NCBI GenBank assembly: GCA_022652485.1
Contig: JALCRK010000012.1
Span: forward strand, 1 to 64,000
Source of the DNA: Sphingobium sp.
Lineage (GTDB): Bacteria > Pseudomonadota > Alphaproteobacteria > Sphingomonadales > Sphingomonadaceae
DNA: 64,000 bases
Reading direction: 5' to 3'
Shown here: one piece after another, positions 41,354 through 50,431 of the stretch
Numbering within the stretch: position 1 is the first letter of the stretch
Layout of the letters: each line of letters starts with the position of its first letter
Made by a program: the position numbers and the translations under genes
The notes under the pieces: generated by a model
The model's database searches: none
What the model was told of the DNA's origin: nothing
Seen by the model: only the letters and a program-made list of their open reading frames with translations

Positions 41354-41749
41354 TTACTCGGTAGTCTGGCCGTCGAAATGCTCATGGTCGGCGGCCGCGT
41401 CGGCGCAGGTCTTGTGAACGGTGCCGTCCACATGTTCCGGCGGGCCATAGATGGTATACAGGCGCAGCGGCTCCTCGCCGGTGCTGATCACATTGTGGCG
41501 TGCGCCCTGGGGCACGATGATCCCATCATCCGCCTTGACCTTGTTGCAGATACCATCGATCCAGATTTCGCCTTCGCCGCCCTCGACGCGGAAGAACTGG
41601 TCCCGGTCGTCGTGGACTTCCTCTCCGATTTCATCGCCGGGCTGGATCGCCATGAGGACAAGCTGGAGGTTATGCCCGGTGTACAGTACGCGGCGGAAAT
41701 CGTTGTTTTCTTCCGTCAGCTTTTCGATGTTGTCGACGAAACCCTTCAT
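41354..41749 (-). CDS. Single-domain cupin
   Basis: This 131-residue cupin has the first motif GDEIGEEVHDDRDQFFRVEGGEGEIWIDG and the second VPQGARHNVISTGEEPLRLYTIYGPPEH. The Glu, two His and other residues suited to a metal site are present. The C-terminal end is His/Asp/Cys-rich (HKTCADAAADHEHFDG). Similar proteins are annotated as mannose-6-phosphate-isomerase-like; the reaction is unknown. AGGAG precedes the ATG at eight bases. Confidence 0.85.
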   Translation of the reverse strand: MKGFVDNIEKLTEENNDFRRVLYTGHNLQLVLMAIQPGDEIGEEVHDDRDQFFRVEGGEGEIWIDGICNKVKADDGIIVPQGARHNVISTGEEPLRLYTIYGPPEHVDGTVHKTCADAAADHEHFDGQTTE

Positions 41750-41940
41750 CCTGCCTGCTCCTGTCATCTAACGCCGCTCTTATCTATCTTGAAGCGCAAG
41801 CGAATGTCACCCGGTTTGGCTGACGATCCGCAGCACCCAAGACCGTAAACCACACCCCCGGAAAGTCGGGGCCGCAGCCAGAAGGGGGGCTTCCGGTGCG
41901 GCCCCTGTCCGCCAGCATGGGGGTGCCGGCAGAAGCAGGA

Positions 41941-42423
41941 TCATTCAGCAATCTCGATCCGGTAACTGTCGTGGCAAGCAACGCAGGCATTGAGCGCCTG
42001 ACCGAGCGCCACATTGGCAGCACTGCGATCGCCTTTGGTCGCGGCAAGGTTCAGGCTATCGAATTGCTGGCGCATGGCGCTGCTCATCTGGCGAAAGCCG
42101 GACGGCTGACGTTCACGCAGCCCCTCGGGCGGCCGTTTCCCGCGCCCGGTGCCTTGCGCCTGCGCTGCGGCGCCAACGGCGTTCCAATCGTCAGCGGCCA
42201 TCGCTGTCTGGATGTCGCGGACCGAGGTCAAAAGCCCCCGCATTTCCGTCAGGACATGATCAGCCTGTACCGGGTTAAGCGAGACCGCTTCACGCTGATC
42301 GGGTGGTGCGAACTGGACAGAACCGGGGGCACTTGCGCTGCTCTGTGTGCGCAGGAGCAAGGCCAGCAGAACGAAGACTGCCAGCAGCAGGACAACGATC
42401 AGGCGGCCAGCCGTCCGGCTCAT
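41941..42423 (-). CDS. Membrane-anchored c-type cytochrome (cytochrome c'-like)
   Basis: This 160-residue protein has one N-terminal anchor or signal (LIVVLLLAVFVLLALLL) and a mainly helical domain. A single heme motif lies near the end, CVACHDSYRIEIAE, the placement used by cytochrome c'. It could bind NO, CO or O2, or carry electrons in the periplasm. The start at 42423 has AGGG at nine bases; an ATG at 42432 is also possible. It follows the DUF3365 gene by one base and belongs to the cydABX operon. Confidence 0.8.
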   Translation of the reverse strand: MSRTAGRLIVVLLLAVFVLLALLLRTQSSASAPGSVQFAPPDQREAVSLNPVQADHVLTEMRGLLTSVRDIQTAMAADDWNAVGAAAQAQGTGRGKRPPEGLRERQPSGFRQMSSAMRQQFDSLNLAATKGDRSAANVALGQALNACVACHDSYRIEIAE

Positions 42424-42424
42424 G

Positions 42425-43006
42425 CTATTCATCCCTCGCCGCACCGACAGGCCAGGATACGAGGATCGCCCCACGCAGGTCACCTGACTTGAAGCCGGTT
42501 GCCTTGTCGGCCGGATAGAGCTCGGCCAGCTTGTTCTTCACTTCGGGAGCAATCGACGTGCCGTGGCAGGCCGCGCACGGCTGTTCCTTCATAGGGATCG
42601 CGCGCATGAAATGTGCTTTCGCGTCGGCACCCGAACCGCTGGTCCATTGCATGACCGCCGGCTTGCCCTCTGCCGTCAAAGGCGCGGCCGCTAATTGCTC
42701 GAGCCGTTCACGCAGATCGCCCTCTGGCGCCGCGGCCGGATTGCGCTCCTTCAGCGCGATCCGGCGCACCTCTGCCCCGCTTTCCTCAGACAGGCTGGCG
42801 GCGATGGCAGGGGCGGCCTGCTGGCAGACGCCGATGGCGCCGACCGGACCGCCTGCTTTCATCGCCGCCTGAAGCTGACCCTGAAGATCCGCCTGAAAGC
42901 GGTCCGCCAGCGCAGCTGACTTGGCCGAAACGTCAACCGGCTCAGGCGAGGGAGCAGCGCATCCAGCCACCGCCAGAATCACGCCAGCCAGCATCAGTCG
43001 CGTCAC
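42425..43006 (-). CDS. DUF3365 (Tll0287-like) c-type heme lipoprotein
   Basis: This 193-residue protein has a lipobox VAGC near residue 15 (LMLAGVILAVAGC). The DUF3365 domain contains GVCQQAAPAIAASLSEESGAEVRRIALKERNPAAAPEGDLRERLEQL and ends with one heme motif, PCAACHGTSI. Domains of this family bind heme c and are found in sensors and small periplasmic cytochromes. The GTG start overlaps the cydX stop (GTGA), so it is translationally coupled to the oxidase subunits. Confidence 0.88.
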   Translation of the reverse strand: MTRLMLAGVILAVAGCAAPSPEPVDVSAKSAALADRFQADLQGQLQAAMKAGGPVGAIGVCQQAAPAIAASLSEESGAEVRRIALKERNPAAAPEGDLRERLEQLAAAPLTAEGKPAVMQWTSGSGADAKAHFMRAIPMKEQPCAACHGTSIAPEVKNKLAELYPADKATGFKSGDLRGAILVSWPVGAARDE

Positions 43007-43113
43007 AGGTTGGGGTCCTCGTCCATGGGCGACTGGAATTCGTGCCACATGCCGTTGATGATGCCGAAGGCGAGCGCCAGCCCAAGCCCCAGAATCCATG
43101 CGAAATACCACAT
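43003..43113 (-). CDS. cydX: Cytochrome bd oxidase small subunit CydX
   Basis: This 36-residue single-helix protein, MWYFAWILGLGLALAFGIINGMW..., followed by an acidic tail, has the classical CydX pattern of W-Y-F-A-W-I-LG and E at the end of the helix. It stabilises the heme site of the bd oxidase. It begins 12 bases after cydB and its stop overlaps the next start. Confidence 0.95.
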   Translation of the reverse strand: MWYFAWILGLGLALAFGIINGMWHEFQSPMDEDPNL

Positions 43114-43125
43114 CGTTTTCGCTCC

Positions 43126-44274
43126 TTAATAAAAGTCAGGGTTGGTGCGCACGTCGCGCAAGCTGATCCGGCCGAACAGGACCTTCATCACCCATGCCGT
43201 GTAGGCCAGCACCAGCGGCAGGAAGATCAGCGTCACGATCAGCATGATCCACAGCGTCAGGTGGCTGGAGGAAGCGTTCCACGCCGTCAGGCTCGATTGC
43301 GGATCGATCGAGCTCGGCAGGATGAAGGGGAACATTGACAAGCCAACCGTGGCGATAATCCCCACCGTTGCCAGCGACGATCCGGCCAGGTTCAGCACGT
43401 GGCTGTGGCGGCGGATGCCGAGCAGCGCGATAACAGGTCCAGCCAGGCCGAGGATCGGCGCGATCAGCATCCACGGATGGCGGCCATAATTGTCCATCCA
43501 GGCACCAGGCGCCGCCACCGTTTTTACGAACAGCGGGTTCGAGGGGCCATTGGGATCGACCACGCCTTCCAGGCGGAAACCCATCACCCCATTGGCAACC
43601 CACAGGCCGCCGGCCGCGAACAGGACAAGGCTGGCGACCGCCGCGACACTGCCGATCCGGCGGGCGCGGTCCAGCACCGCCCCGCGCTCGATCTTGACCG
43701 ACAGGAAGCCAGCACCATGCATCACGACCATGGCAACGGACAGCAGCCCGGTCATCATTGCAAAGGGCGAGAACAGGCCAATGAGCGAGCCTTCGTAGAA
43801 GCTGCGCAAGTCGCTATCGAGCCGGAAGGGGGCGCCCTGCAGCACGTTGCCCACCGCCACGCCGAACACCAGCGCCGGCACGAAGCCACCGGTGAACAGC
43901 GCCCAGTCCCAGCGGCTGCGCCAGGCGGGGTCCGGGCGCTTGGAGCGATACTTGAATGCGACCGGGCGGAGGATCAGGGCCGACAGCACCAGGAACATGG
44001 CAAGGTAGAAGCCCGAAAAGCTCACCGCATAGACAAACGGCCAGGCGGCGAAGATCGCCCCGCCGCCGAGGATGAACCACACCTGGTGGCCTTCCCAGTG
44101 CGGCGCGATCGCGTTGATCGCCATGCGGCGCTCCTCGTCGGTCTTGCCGATGAAGGGCATCAGCGAAGCCACGCCCAAGTCATAGCCATCGGTCAGGGCA
44201 AAGCCGATCAGCAGGGTGCCCATCAGGCCCCACCAGATGACCCGCAGGGTTTCATAATCGAGAGGGATTTCCAT
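43126..44274 (-). CDS. cydB: Cytochrome bd ubiquinol oxidase subunit II
   Basis: This 382-residue membrane protein begins MEIPLDYETLRVIWWGLMGTLLIGFALTDGYDLGV and contains IAPHWEGHQVWFILGGGAIFAAWP and FHGAGF-like segments. It ends with the typical FGRISLRDVRTNPDFY. It partners CydA and helps form the proton pathway. It follows cydA by 14 bases. Confidence 0.97.
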   Translation of the reverse strand: MEIPLDYETLRVIWWGLMGTLLIGFALTDGYDLGVASLMPFIGKTDEERRMAINAIAPHWEGHQVWFILGGGAIFAAWPFVYAVSFSGFYLAMFLVLSALILRPVAFKYRSKRPDPAWRSRWDWALFTGGFVPALVFGVAVGNVLQGAPFRLDSDLRSFYEGSLIGLFSPFAMMTGLLSVAMVVMHGAGFLSVKIERGAVLDRARRIGSVAAVASLVLFAAGGLWVANGVMGFRLEGVVDPNGPSNPLFVKTVAAPGAWMDNYGRHPWMLIAPILGLAGPVIALLGIRRHSHVLNLAGSSLATVGIIATVGLSMFPFILPSSIDPQSSLTAWNASSSHLTLWIMLIVTLIFLPLVLAYTAWVMKVLFGRISLRDVRTNPDFY

Positions 44275-44288
44275 CGTCTCAGCCTCCC

Positions 44289-45857
44289 TTATTCTGCGGG
44301 CAGCGGAGCATAGCCCGCCTGGCCGCGTACTTCTTCGGGTTCATGGTGTTCCACCGGACCTTTGCGGATCGTGGCGATCATCAGGCGCACTTCGATCACG
44401 GCCAGCGCGCCATACAGCAGAGTAAAGCCGATGATCGTGGTCCAGATCTGGCTGACCGTCAGCGACGACGCGGCCAGGAATGTGGGCAGAACGCCTTCCA
44501 CTGCCCAGGGCTGACGCCCGATCTCGGCCAGCATCCAGCCAAATTCGATCGCGATCCACGGCAGCGGCATGATGGCCACCGCAATCTTCAGGAACCAGCG
44601 CTTGCTGAACTGGCAGGCCGAAGCGCAGTAGAAGGCCAGCGCGAAGAAGCCGATGAAGAAGAAGCCCAGCCCCGCCATGATGCGGAACAGCCAGAACATC
44701 AGCGGCACGTTGGGGATCGTGTCTTTGGCCGCCAGCATGATCTGCTGGTCGGTGGCGGCGCGCGGATCAGCCACATGGCGCTTCAGCAGCATGGCATAGC
44801 CGAGGTCGGCCTTGTGACGCTCGAATTGTTCGCGCGCGGCCATGTCGGTGCGGTTGACCTTCAGCTTTTCCACCGCGTCATAGGCGACGATGCCGCTGCG
44901 GATGCGTTCGTCCGCCTTCAGCACCAACTCGTTGATGCCCGTGACCTCACCAGTCAGGCTGCGGGTGGAAATGAGGCCCAGCACATAGGGCACTTTCACT
45001 TCCCAATGGGTTTCGTGCGCTTCCATGTCGGGGATGCCGAACAGGGAGAGGCCGGCCGGCGCCTCCTCGGTGTGCCACATGGCCTCGATCGCGGCGAGCT
45101 TCATGCGCTGGTTGTCGGTGAGCGCGTAGCCGGATTCGTCGCCGAGCACGACGACCGAGAGCGATGAGGCAAGACCAAAGGCCGAGGCCGCCATCATCGA
45201 GCGGCGAGCCACATTCGTCCACTTGCCCTTGAGCAGGTAGTACGCCGATACCCCCATGACGAAGACGGAGGCGGCGACATAGCCTGCGCTGACGGTGTGG
45301 ACGAACTTGGCCTGCGCCACCGGATTGAACAGCACCGAATAGAAATCGGTCACTTCCATGCGCATGGTTTCGGGATTGAACCGGGCGCCGACCGGGTTCT
45401 GCATCCAGCCATTGGCGATGAGGATCCACAGCGCGGAGAGGTTGGAGCCGAGCGCGACCAGGAAGGTAACGGCGAGATGCGCGATCTTCGACAGCTTGTC
45501 CCAGCCAAAGAACATCAGGCCGACGAACGTCGCTTCGAGGAAGAAGGCCATCAGCCCCTCGATCGCCAGCGGCGCCCCGAAGATGTCGCCGACATAGTGC
45601 GAGTAGTAGGCCCAGTTGGTGCCGAACTCGAACTCCATGGTGATGCCGGTGGCAACGCCAAGTACGAAGTTGATGCCAAACAGCTTGCCCCAGAAGCACG
45701 TGATGGTCCGCCAGATTTCCCGGCCGGTCATCACGTAGATGCTTTCCATGATGACCAGCAGGAACGACAGGCCAAGGGTCAGGGGAACAAAGAGAAAGTG
45801 ATACATCGCGGTAAGCGCGAACTGGAGCCGACTAAGCTCGACAACCGCCATATCCAT
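44289..45857 (-). CDS. cydA: Cytochrome bd ubiquinol oxidase subunit I
   Basis: This 522-residue subunit carries hemes b558, b595 and d. His20 is in RLQFALTAMYHFLFVPLTLG, the quinol loop region is long (CydA of the E. coli class), and GRQPWAVEGVLPT closes the Q-loop end. WGKLFGINFVLGVATGITMEFEFGTNWAYYSHYVGDIFGAPLAIEGLMAFFLE is fully conserved. AAGGAG stands eight bases before the ATG. Bd oxidases work at low oxygen and resist cyanide, sulfide, NO and peroxide. Confidence 0.98.
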   Translation of the reverse strand: MDMAVVELSRLQFALTAMYHFLFVPLTLGLSFLLVIMESIYVMTGREIWRTITCFWGKLFGINFVLGVATGITMEFEFGTNWAYYSHYVGDIFGAPLAIEGLMAFFLEATFVGLMFFGWDKLSKIAHLAVTFLVALGSNLSALWILIANGWMQNPVGARFNPETMRMEVTDFYSVLFNPVAQAKFVHTVSAGYVAASVFVMGVSAYYLLKGKWTNVARRSMMAASAFGLASSLSVVVLGDESGYALTDNQRMKLAAIEAMWHTEEAPAGLSLFGIPDMEAHETHWEVKVPYVLGLISTRSLTGEVTGINELVLKADERIRSGIVAYDAVEKLKVNRTDMAAREQFERHKADLGYAMLLKRHVADPRAATDQQIMLAAKDTIPNVPLMFWLFRIMAGLGFFFIGFFALAFYCASACQFSKRWFLKIAVAIMPLPWIAIEFGWMLAEIGRQPWAVEGVLPTFLAASSLTVSQIWTTIIGFTLLYGALAVIEVRLMIATIRKGPVEHHEPEEVRGQAGYAPLPAE

Positions 45858-45863
45858 ATGCAC

Positions 45864-45977
45864 GCTCCTTTACCGGCCCGATTGGCCGGATGGGACTCGA
45901 CTCAGCGCATCCACTCATTTATTGAATTTGCGAATATTCTAATATGAAACTCTCGTCAATCGCGACCTGAAAGCAAA
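45864..45977. promoter_or_regulatory. Divergent cydA/cydD control region
   Basis: These 114 bases separate cydABX from cydDC. The centre is AT-rich in a GC-rich block and holds the palindrome GAATATTC (45932-45939) within AATTTGCGAATATTCTAATATGAA. I find no convincing FNR box (TTGAT-N4-ATCAA). It is a candidate operator region for the ArsR protein encoded after cydC. Confidence 0.4.
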
Positions 45978-47615
45978 ATGTCCGCTCATCAGTCCCTATC
46001 CGCCACTTCAGCGCCCCGCCGCCGATCAATCAATGCCGCTGGCCAAGCGGCTGGATTGTGGTGGCTCAGCGACACGGCAGGCGCCGTCCTTTTCGCCGCC
46101 TGCCTGGCCGCGTTCATCGCGTCGTGGACGGCTGAGGCGCTGACCGCACAGGCATGGGGACTGCTGGCCGGGATCGTTACCAGCGGCCTGCTGCGCGCGG
46201 GCGTGCAGGCCATGGCGGGACTCAGCGGTCAACGGACCGCCACCCGCGCGAAGTCTGATCTGCGTCGCCGCGTGATGGCTGCGCTCCTACCCAGCGGGCA
46301 GTTACGCGGGCGCTTGATCGGCGAAGATCTGCGCGTGGCGATCGATGATGTGGAGGCGCACGAGGGACTGATCGCCCGCTTTCAGCCGCTGCGGCTGGCG
46401 GCCATGCTTTCCCCGCTGATCATCGCGGTGGCTGTCGCTTTCGCCAGCTGGTTTTCCGCCCTGATCCTGCTGACCACGCTGATTCCCTTCGGTGCGGGCA
46501 TGGCGCTGGCCGGCCTTGCCGGCAAGGCCGAGGCAGACCGGCAGTTCCTGGCTCTCTCTCGCTTGTCCGGCCTTTTCGTCGACCGGGTGGCGGCGCTGCC
46601 GGCGATCCTTGCCTTCGGCGCGGAGGATCGCGTCGCCCGCCAGATCGGCGGGGCAGCCCGCGAAGTCGCGGCTCGCACCATGCAGGTCCTCAAGATCGCC
46701 TTCGTATCCAGCGCCATGCTGGAATTCTTCGCGGCCCTGTCCGTGGCACTGGTGGCGGTCTATTGCGGATTCTCGCTGCTGGGGCTGCTGCCGTTCCCGG
46801 CTCCGGAAGAGCTGAGCCTTGGCGAAGCCTTCTTCGCCCTGGCGCTCGCCCCGGAATTCTATCTCGGCATGCGGCGGCTCGCGGCGGCCTATCATGACAA
46901 GCAGCAAGGCCAGGCCGCCGAGCGCAGCGTGGCCGCCGCGCTGGATCTGGTGCATTCGGTGGCACCGACAGCTCCAGGCGTATGGCCCGATCCCATCAGC
47001 GAGCTCCGCGCCGAGGGCCTGACGATCCGCTATGATGACGGCATCTGCATCGGGCCGATCACCGCGTGCTGGGGGGCGCCCGGCCTGCACGTCGTGACTG
47101 GCCCGACCGGTGTTGGCAAATCCTCGCTGCTCCATGCCCTGATCGGACTGGCACGAGTGTCGGCTGGCCGGATCATCCTGAACGATGCGGATGTGGCCGC
47201 GGGTGCGTTGACTGGCCTGACGGGATGGGCCGGGCAGCGTCCCTTGCTGCTGCCCGGCACGCTTGCGGACAATCTTCGGCTTGGTGGCAATGGCCTCGAA
47301 CCGCAGGATCTGGCCCATCTGATCGCAGCAAGCGGACTTTCCGATCTGATCGCCGCGCGGGGCGAGGACCTGATGATCGACCCGCGCGGTTCCGGCCTGT
47401 CTGGCGGCGAGCGTCGCCGGATCGGGCTGGTGCGTGCGATTGCCAGCGGGCGGCCGCTGCTTCTGCTGGATGAGCCAACCGCCGATCTAGACCCTGCAAC
47501 CGCGGCTCAGGTCATCGCGCTGCTGAAAGACGCCGCCAGCACCCGGCTGGTGATCGCGGCGACGCATGATCCAGCGCTCATCGCCGAAGCCACAAGTCGC
47601 GTGGTGATGGCATGA
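45978..47615 (+). CDS. cydD: Cysteine/glutathione ABC exporter subunit CydD
   Basis: This 545-residue half-transporter has six membrane helices over about residues 25-320. The ATPase has Walker A GPTGVGKSS, signature LSGGERRR and Walker B LLLLDEPTADLD. With CydC it exports cysteine and glutathione to the periplasm and is required to assemble cytochrome bd. It is transcribed away from cydA and overlaps cydC by four bases. Confidence 0.93.
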   Translation: MSAHQSLSATSAPRRRSINAAGQAAGLWWLSDTAGAVLFAACLAAFIASWTAEALTAQAWGLLAGIVTSGLLRAGVQAMAGLSGQRTATRAKSDLRRRVMAALLPSGQLRGRLIGEDLRVAIDDVEAHEGLIARFQPLRLAAMLSPLIIAVAVAFASWFSALILLTTLIPFGAGMALAGLAGKAEADRQFLALSRLSGLFVDRVAALPAILAFGAEDRVARQIGGAAREVAARTMQVLKIAFVSSAMLEFFAALSVALVAVYCGFSLLGLLPFPAPEELSLGEAFFALALAPEFYLGMRRLAAAYHDKQQGQAAERSVAAALDLVHSVAPTAPGVWPDPISELRAEGLTIRYDDGICIGPITACWGAPGLHVVTGPTGVGKSSLLHALIGLARVSAGRIILNDADVAAGALTGLTGWAGQRPLLLPGTLADNLRLGGNGLEPQDLAHLIAASGLSDLIAARGEDLMIDPRGSGLSGGERRRIGLVRAIASGRPLLLLDEPTADLDPATAAQVIALLKDAASTRLVIAATHDPALIAEATSRVVMA

Positions 47616-49210
47616 TCGAGCATCTCCTTCGCGATGCCACGCGCCGGCAACGCCGCAGTACGGCGATTGCCATCGGTCTGGCCATGGTCGCGGCACTGGC
47701 GGGCGTGGCGCTGCTGGCGCTGTCAGGCTGGTTCCTGACCGGCGCTGCCATTGCAGGCGCGGGCGGCATGGCCAGCGTGCGCGCCTTCAATTACCTGCTG
47801 CCAAGCGCCGGGATCCGGGGCCTGGCCATCGCGCGCACGCTCAGCCGCTATGGCGAGCGCCTGTTCAGCCACCGGGCCGCGCTGTTCGCCCTCGCGGATT
47901 TGCGGCCCACCCTGTTCGCAAGGCTTGCAGCAACCGACCCATCCCGCGCGCTAGTTCGGTCCAGCGGGGACATGGCAGCCCGGCTTGGCTCCGATGTCGA
48001 TGCGCTGGAAGACAGCGTGGTGCGCAAGGTTACGGTTCCGGGCGCCCTGGCCGGAGCGGCTGCGGGCCTGATTGCCGCGAGCCTTGCAGGGTGGCCTGCG
48101 GCGCTGGTGTTGTTGGCGGGCCTTGCGGCCATGCGGGTGTCCTCGCGATTGATCGCGCCGCGCCTGCTGACGCAGCCCCGACAGGATCATGCCGCAGCTC
48201 TCAATCGGCTCAAGGCCGATTATGCCAGCTATGCTGCCTGTTCCGGCGAGATCGCGGTCTATGGTTTAGGTGCACAGGTTATCGCGGCGCTCGATCCGCA
48301 CGCCCGGGCGCTGGGCGGGGCGCGTGCCGCCATTGTCCGGGGAGAAGTGCTTATCCAGGGCGCGCAGCTGGTGCTAGCCGCGCTCACCGTGATGGGCGTC
48401 CTGGCGTTGGCCGATGGAGGGGCAGCACTGGTTGCTCTGGCAGCTCTTGCGGCAGCGGCCACGGCGGACAACTGGTCGGCGCTGGCACGCACCGACATGG
48501 AACGCTTGCGGGTTTGCGATGCCATTGAGCGCCTCGAAACCCTTGCCACACTGCCTGCGCGCCAGGCTGATGGCGCTATCACCTCAGAGACCGGGGGCAT
48601 AACGTTTATCATCGATGGCAGGCCTCATGTGCTCCAACGCGGCGAACGCATACTGATCGCCGGGCCATCGGGTTCCGGCAAGTCGCGAATGCTGGGCACG
48701 CTCATCGGGCTACGCCGTGACGCGCCGGAAGGCCTCGTCGTGGGGGGGCAAGACGTTGGCGCGCTGGGGCTGGAACGGTTGCGTCCGCTGTTCGCCTACG
48801 CTCCGCAGGATGCCGGGTTGATTGCTGGCACAGTGGCCGACAACCTGCGCCTCGCCCGTCCCGGCATCACTGAAGCCGAGATGTGGGAAGCGCTGGAAGC
48901 CGCTTGCCTGGCCGAAACCGTCCGCAGTCTTCCCCAAGGCCTTGCCGAGTGGCTGGGCGATAATGGAGCCCGGCTGTCTGGCGGTCAGCGCAAGCGGTTG
49001 GCGCTGGCCCGCGCCTTGCTGGCACAGAAGCCGTGGCTGGTGCTCGATGAACCGAGCGAAGGACTGGATCCGGAAACGGAACGCGCGCTGTGTCAGCGCC
49101 TGTCAGCCTGGCTGGATAGGACCGGAACCGGGCTGGTGCTGGTCAGCCACCGCAGCGGCCTGCACGCGCTCGCTCGTCAGATGGTTACGCTGGATTCTGT
49201 CAGCGCGTGA
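47612..49210 (+). CDS. cydC: Cysteine/glutathione ABC exporter subunit CydC
   Basis: This 532-residue partner of CydD has Walker [10 protein letters not shown], signature LSGGQRKR and Walker B WLVLDEPSEGLDPE. The family segment GWFLTGAAIAGAGGMASVRAFNYLLPSAGIRGLAIARTLSRYGERLFSHRAALFALADLR is diagnostic of CydC. The GGCATGATC start overlaps cydD. Its 3' end overlaps the convergent ArsR gene by 11 bases. Confidence 0.93.
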   Translation: MIEHLLRDATRRQRRSTAIAIGLAMVAALAGVALLALSGWFLTGAAIAGAGGMASVRAFNYLLPSAGIRGLAIARTLSRYGERLFSHRAALFALADLRPTLFARLAATDPSRALVRSSGDMAARLGSDVDALEDSVVRKVTVPGALAGAAAGLIAASLAGWPAALVLLAGLAAMRVSSRLIAPRLLTQPRQDHAAALNRLKADYASYAACSGEIAVYGLGAQVIAALDPHARALGGARAAIVRGEVLIQGAQLVLAALTVMGVLALADGGAALVALAALAAAATADNWSALARTDMERLRVCDAIERLETLATLPARQADGAITSETGGITFIIDGRPHVLQRGERILIAGPSGSGKSRMLGTLIGLRRDAPEGLVVGGQDVGALGLERLRPLFAYAPQDAGLIAGTVADNLRLARPGITEAEMWEALEAACLAETVRSLPQGLAEWLGDNGARLSGGQRKRLALARALLAQKPWLVLDEPSEGLDPETERALCQRLSAWLDRTGTGLVLVSHRSGLHALARQMVTLDSVSA

Positions 49211-49607
49211 CGCGGCTGACCCGGGCAAACATGGCTGCGCCCAGTCGAGAATCGGGAATGGGAGAACCAGCGGCGCGGGTATCCTGCCTTGCACCGCTGC
49301 TATCGCCCTCGGGGACCAGCGCATCCAGGATGGACCGGGCCGCCTTCATCTGATCGGCGTCAATCGCGTAGAAGACCTGCTTGGCTTCGCGCCGCGAGGA
49401 GACCAGCGCAGCCTTGCGCAGGATGGCGAGCTGCTGGCTGAGCACCGACAGACCAAGGCCGGTGCGCTCGGCAACGTCGCCCACCGATCGCTCACCTCCG
49501 ATCAATTCCTTGAGGATCGCAAGACGCATTGGATGGCCGAGCACGCGCAGCAGTTCGGCCTGCTCCTCGGTGCTGGCCATGGGTTGGGCGGGTGCAGGCG
49601 TCATCAT
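49200..49607 (-). CDS. ArsR-family transcriptional regulator without cysteines
   Basis: This 135-residue winged-helix protein has LLRVLGHPMRLAILKELIGGERSVGDVAERTGLGLSVLSQQLAILRKAALVSSRREAKQVFYAI. The helix-turn-helix resembles the BigR/SqrR persulfide sensors, but the protein contains no cysteine at all, so it cannot use their dithiol chemistry; metal ligands are also not obvious. It overlaps the peroxiredoxin stop (ATGA) and is the second gene of that pair. A Gly/Ser/Arg-rich tail of 40 residues follows the DNA-binding domain. Confidence 0.87.
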   Translation of the reverse strand: MMTPAPAQPMASTEEQAELLRVLGHPMRLAILKELIGGERSVGDVAERTGLGLSVLSQQLAILRKAALVSSRREAKQVFYAIDADQMKAARSILDALVPEGDSSGARQDTRAAGSPIPDSRLGAAMFARVSRVTR

Positions 49608-50284
49608 GCCTTCTTGTCCTTACCCGACTTATTCTTGACCGGCTCATCCTTGACCGGACGATAGAACCATTCCGTCGCCTTGCCGGCTGCCAGGGCCTCC
49701 TGCTTGCTGAAGCCCGGCTGAGCCAGCAGTGGGTCCCCTGGCTGCCAGCCTTCCGGCGCCAGGCATTGTCCGTCTTCCGTGCGCTGGAGTGCGGTTACAA
49801 TCCGCAGGATTTCATCAACCGAGCGTCCGACGGCGAGCGGATACCAGTTCATCGCGCGAACGATACCGGCCGGATCAATGAAATAGGCCGCGCGTACCGA
49901 GGCTGCGTTGTGCGCTTCCGCCGAAACCATGCCGAAGGCGCGCGCGATCTCGAGGTTCGGATCCTCGACGATCGGAAAGGGCACCGTCACGCCCAGATCG
50001 TCATGCAAGCCTCGGATCCAGGCCAGGTGAGAAAACAGGCTGTCGACCGAATGGCCCAGCAGGCTGCAACCCAGCGCCTCGAAGCGGTCAAAAGCGCGGG
50101 CAAACGCCACAAATTCACTGGTGCATACCGGCGTGAAGTCGCCCGGGTGCGAAAAGAACACCAGCCAACGGCCACGATAGTCTGACAGGCGGACCATGCC
50201 TTCGGTCGAGCGGGCAACGAAATCCGGCGCAGCTTCGCCAATGCGCACCGGTGCGTACTGGGCGTTGCCGTCACTATCGTCCAT
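49604..50284 (-). CDS. 1-Cys peroxiredoxin (Prx6 type)
   Basis: This 226-residue protein has the peroxidatic motif FFSHPGDFTPVCTSEFVAFA and the long Prx6-like C-terminal domain (YFIDPAGIVRAMNWYPLAVGRSVDEILRIVTALQ). A lysine-rich tail VKDEPVKNKSGKDKKA follows. It reduces peroxides or persulfides with an external thiol. It is a paralogue of 61512-62162. Translation is coupled to the ArsR gene that follows. Confidence 0.92.
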   Translation of the reverse strand: MDDSDGNAQYAPVRIGEAAPDFVARSTEGMVRLSDYRGRWLVFFSHPGDFTPVCTSEFVAFARAFDRFEALGCSLLGHSVDSLFSHLAWIRGLHDDLGVTVPFPIVEDPNLEIARAFGMVSAEAHNAASVRAAYFIDPAGIVRAMNWYPLAVGRSVDEILRIVTALQRTEDGQCLAPEGWQPGDPLLAQPGFSKQEALAAGKATEWFYRPVKDEPVKNKSGKDKKA

Positions 50285-50431
50285 ATGCCCCTCCTGATCA
50301 GCCCCGGTTTGATCGTTTTAAATAAATGTTGCATTCATGGCAATGTTCCCGCCCTGGATGATCGGGGAAGCTTTCCTGCTAGGCGCGGCATCATCAGCGT
50401 CATTGATATTGGTCATGATCGGCAAGGCACC

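Noticed and set aside
49200-49607. Assignment of the ArsR protein as SqrR/BigR
   Set aside because: Those sensors need two cysteines and this protein has none.
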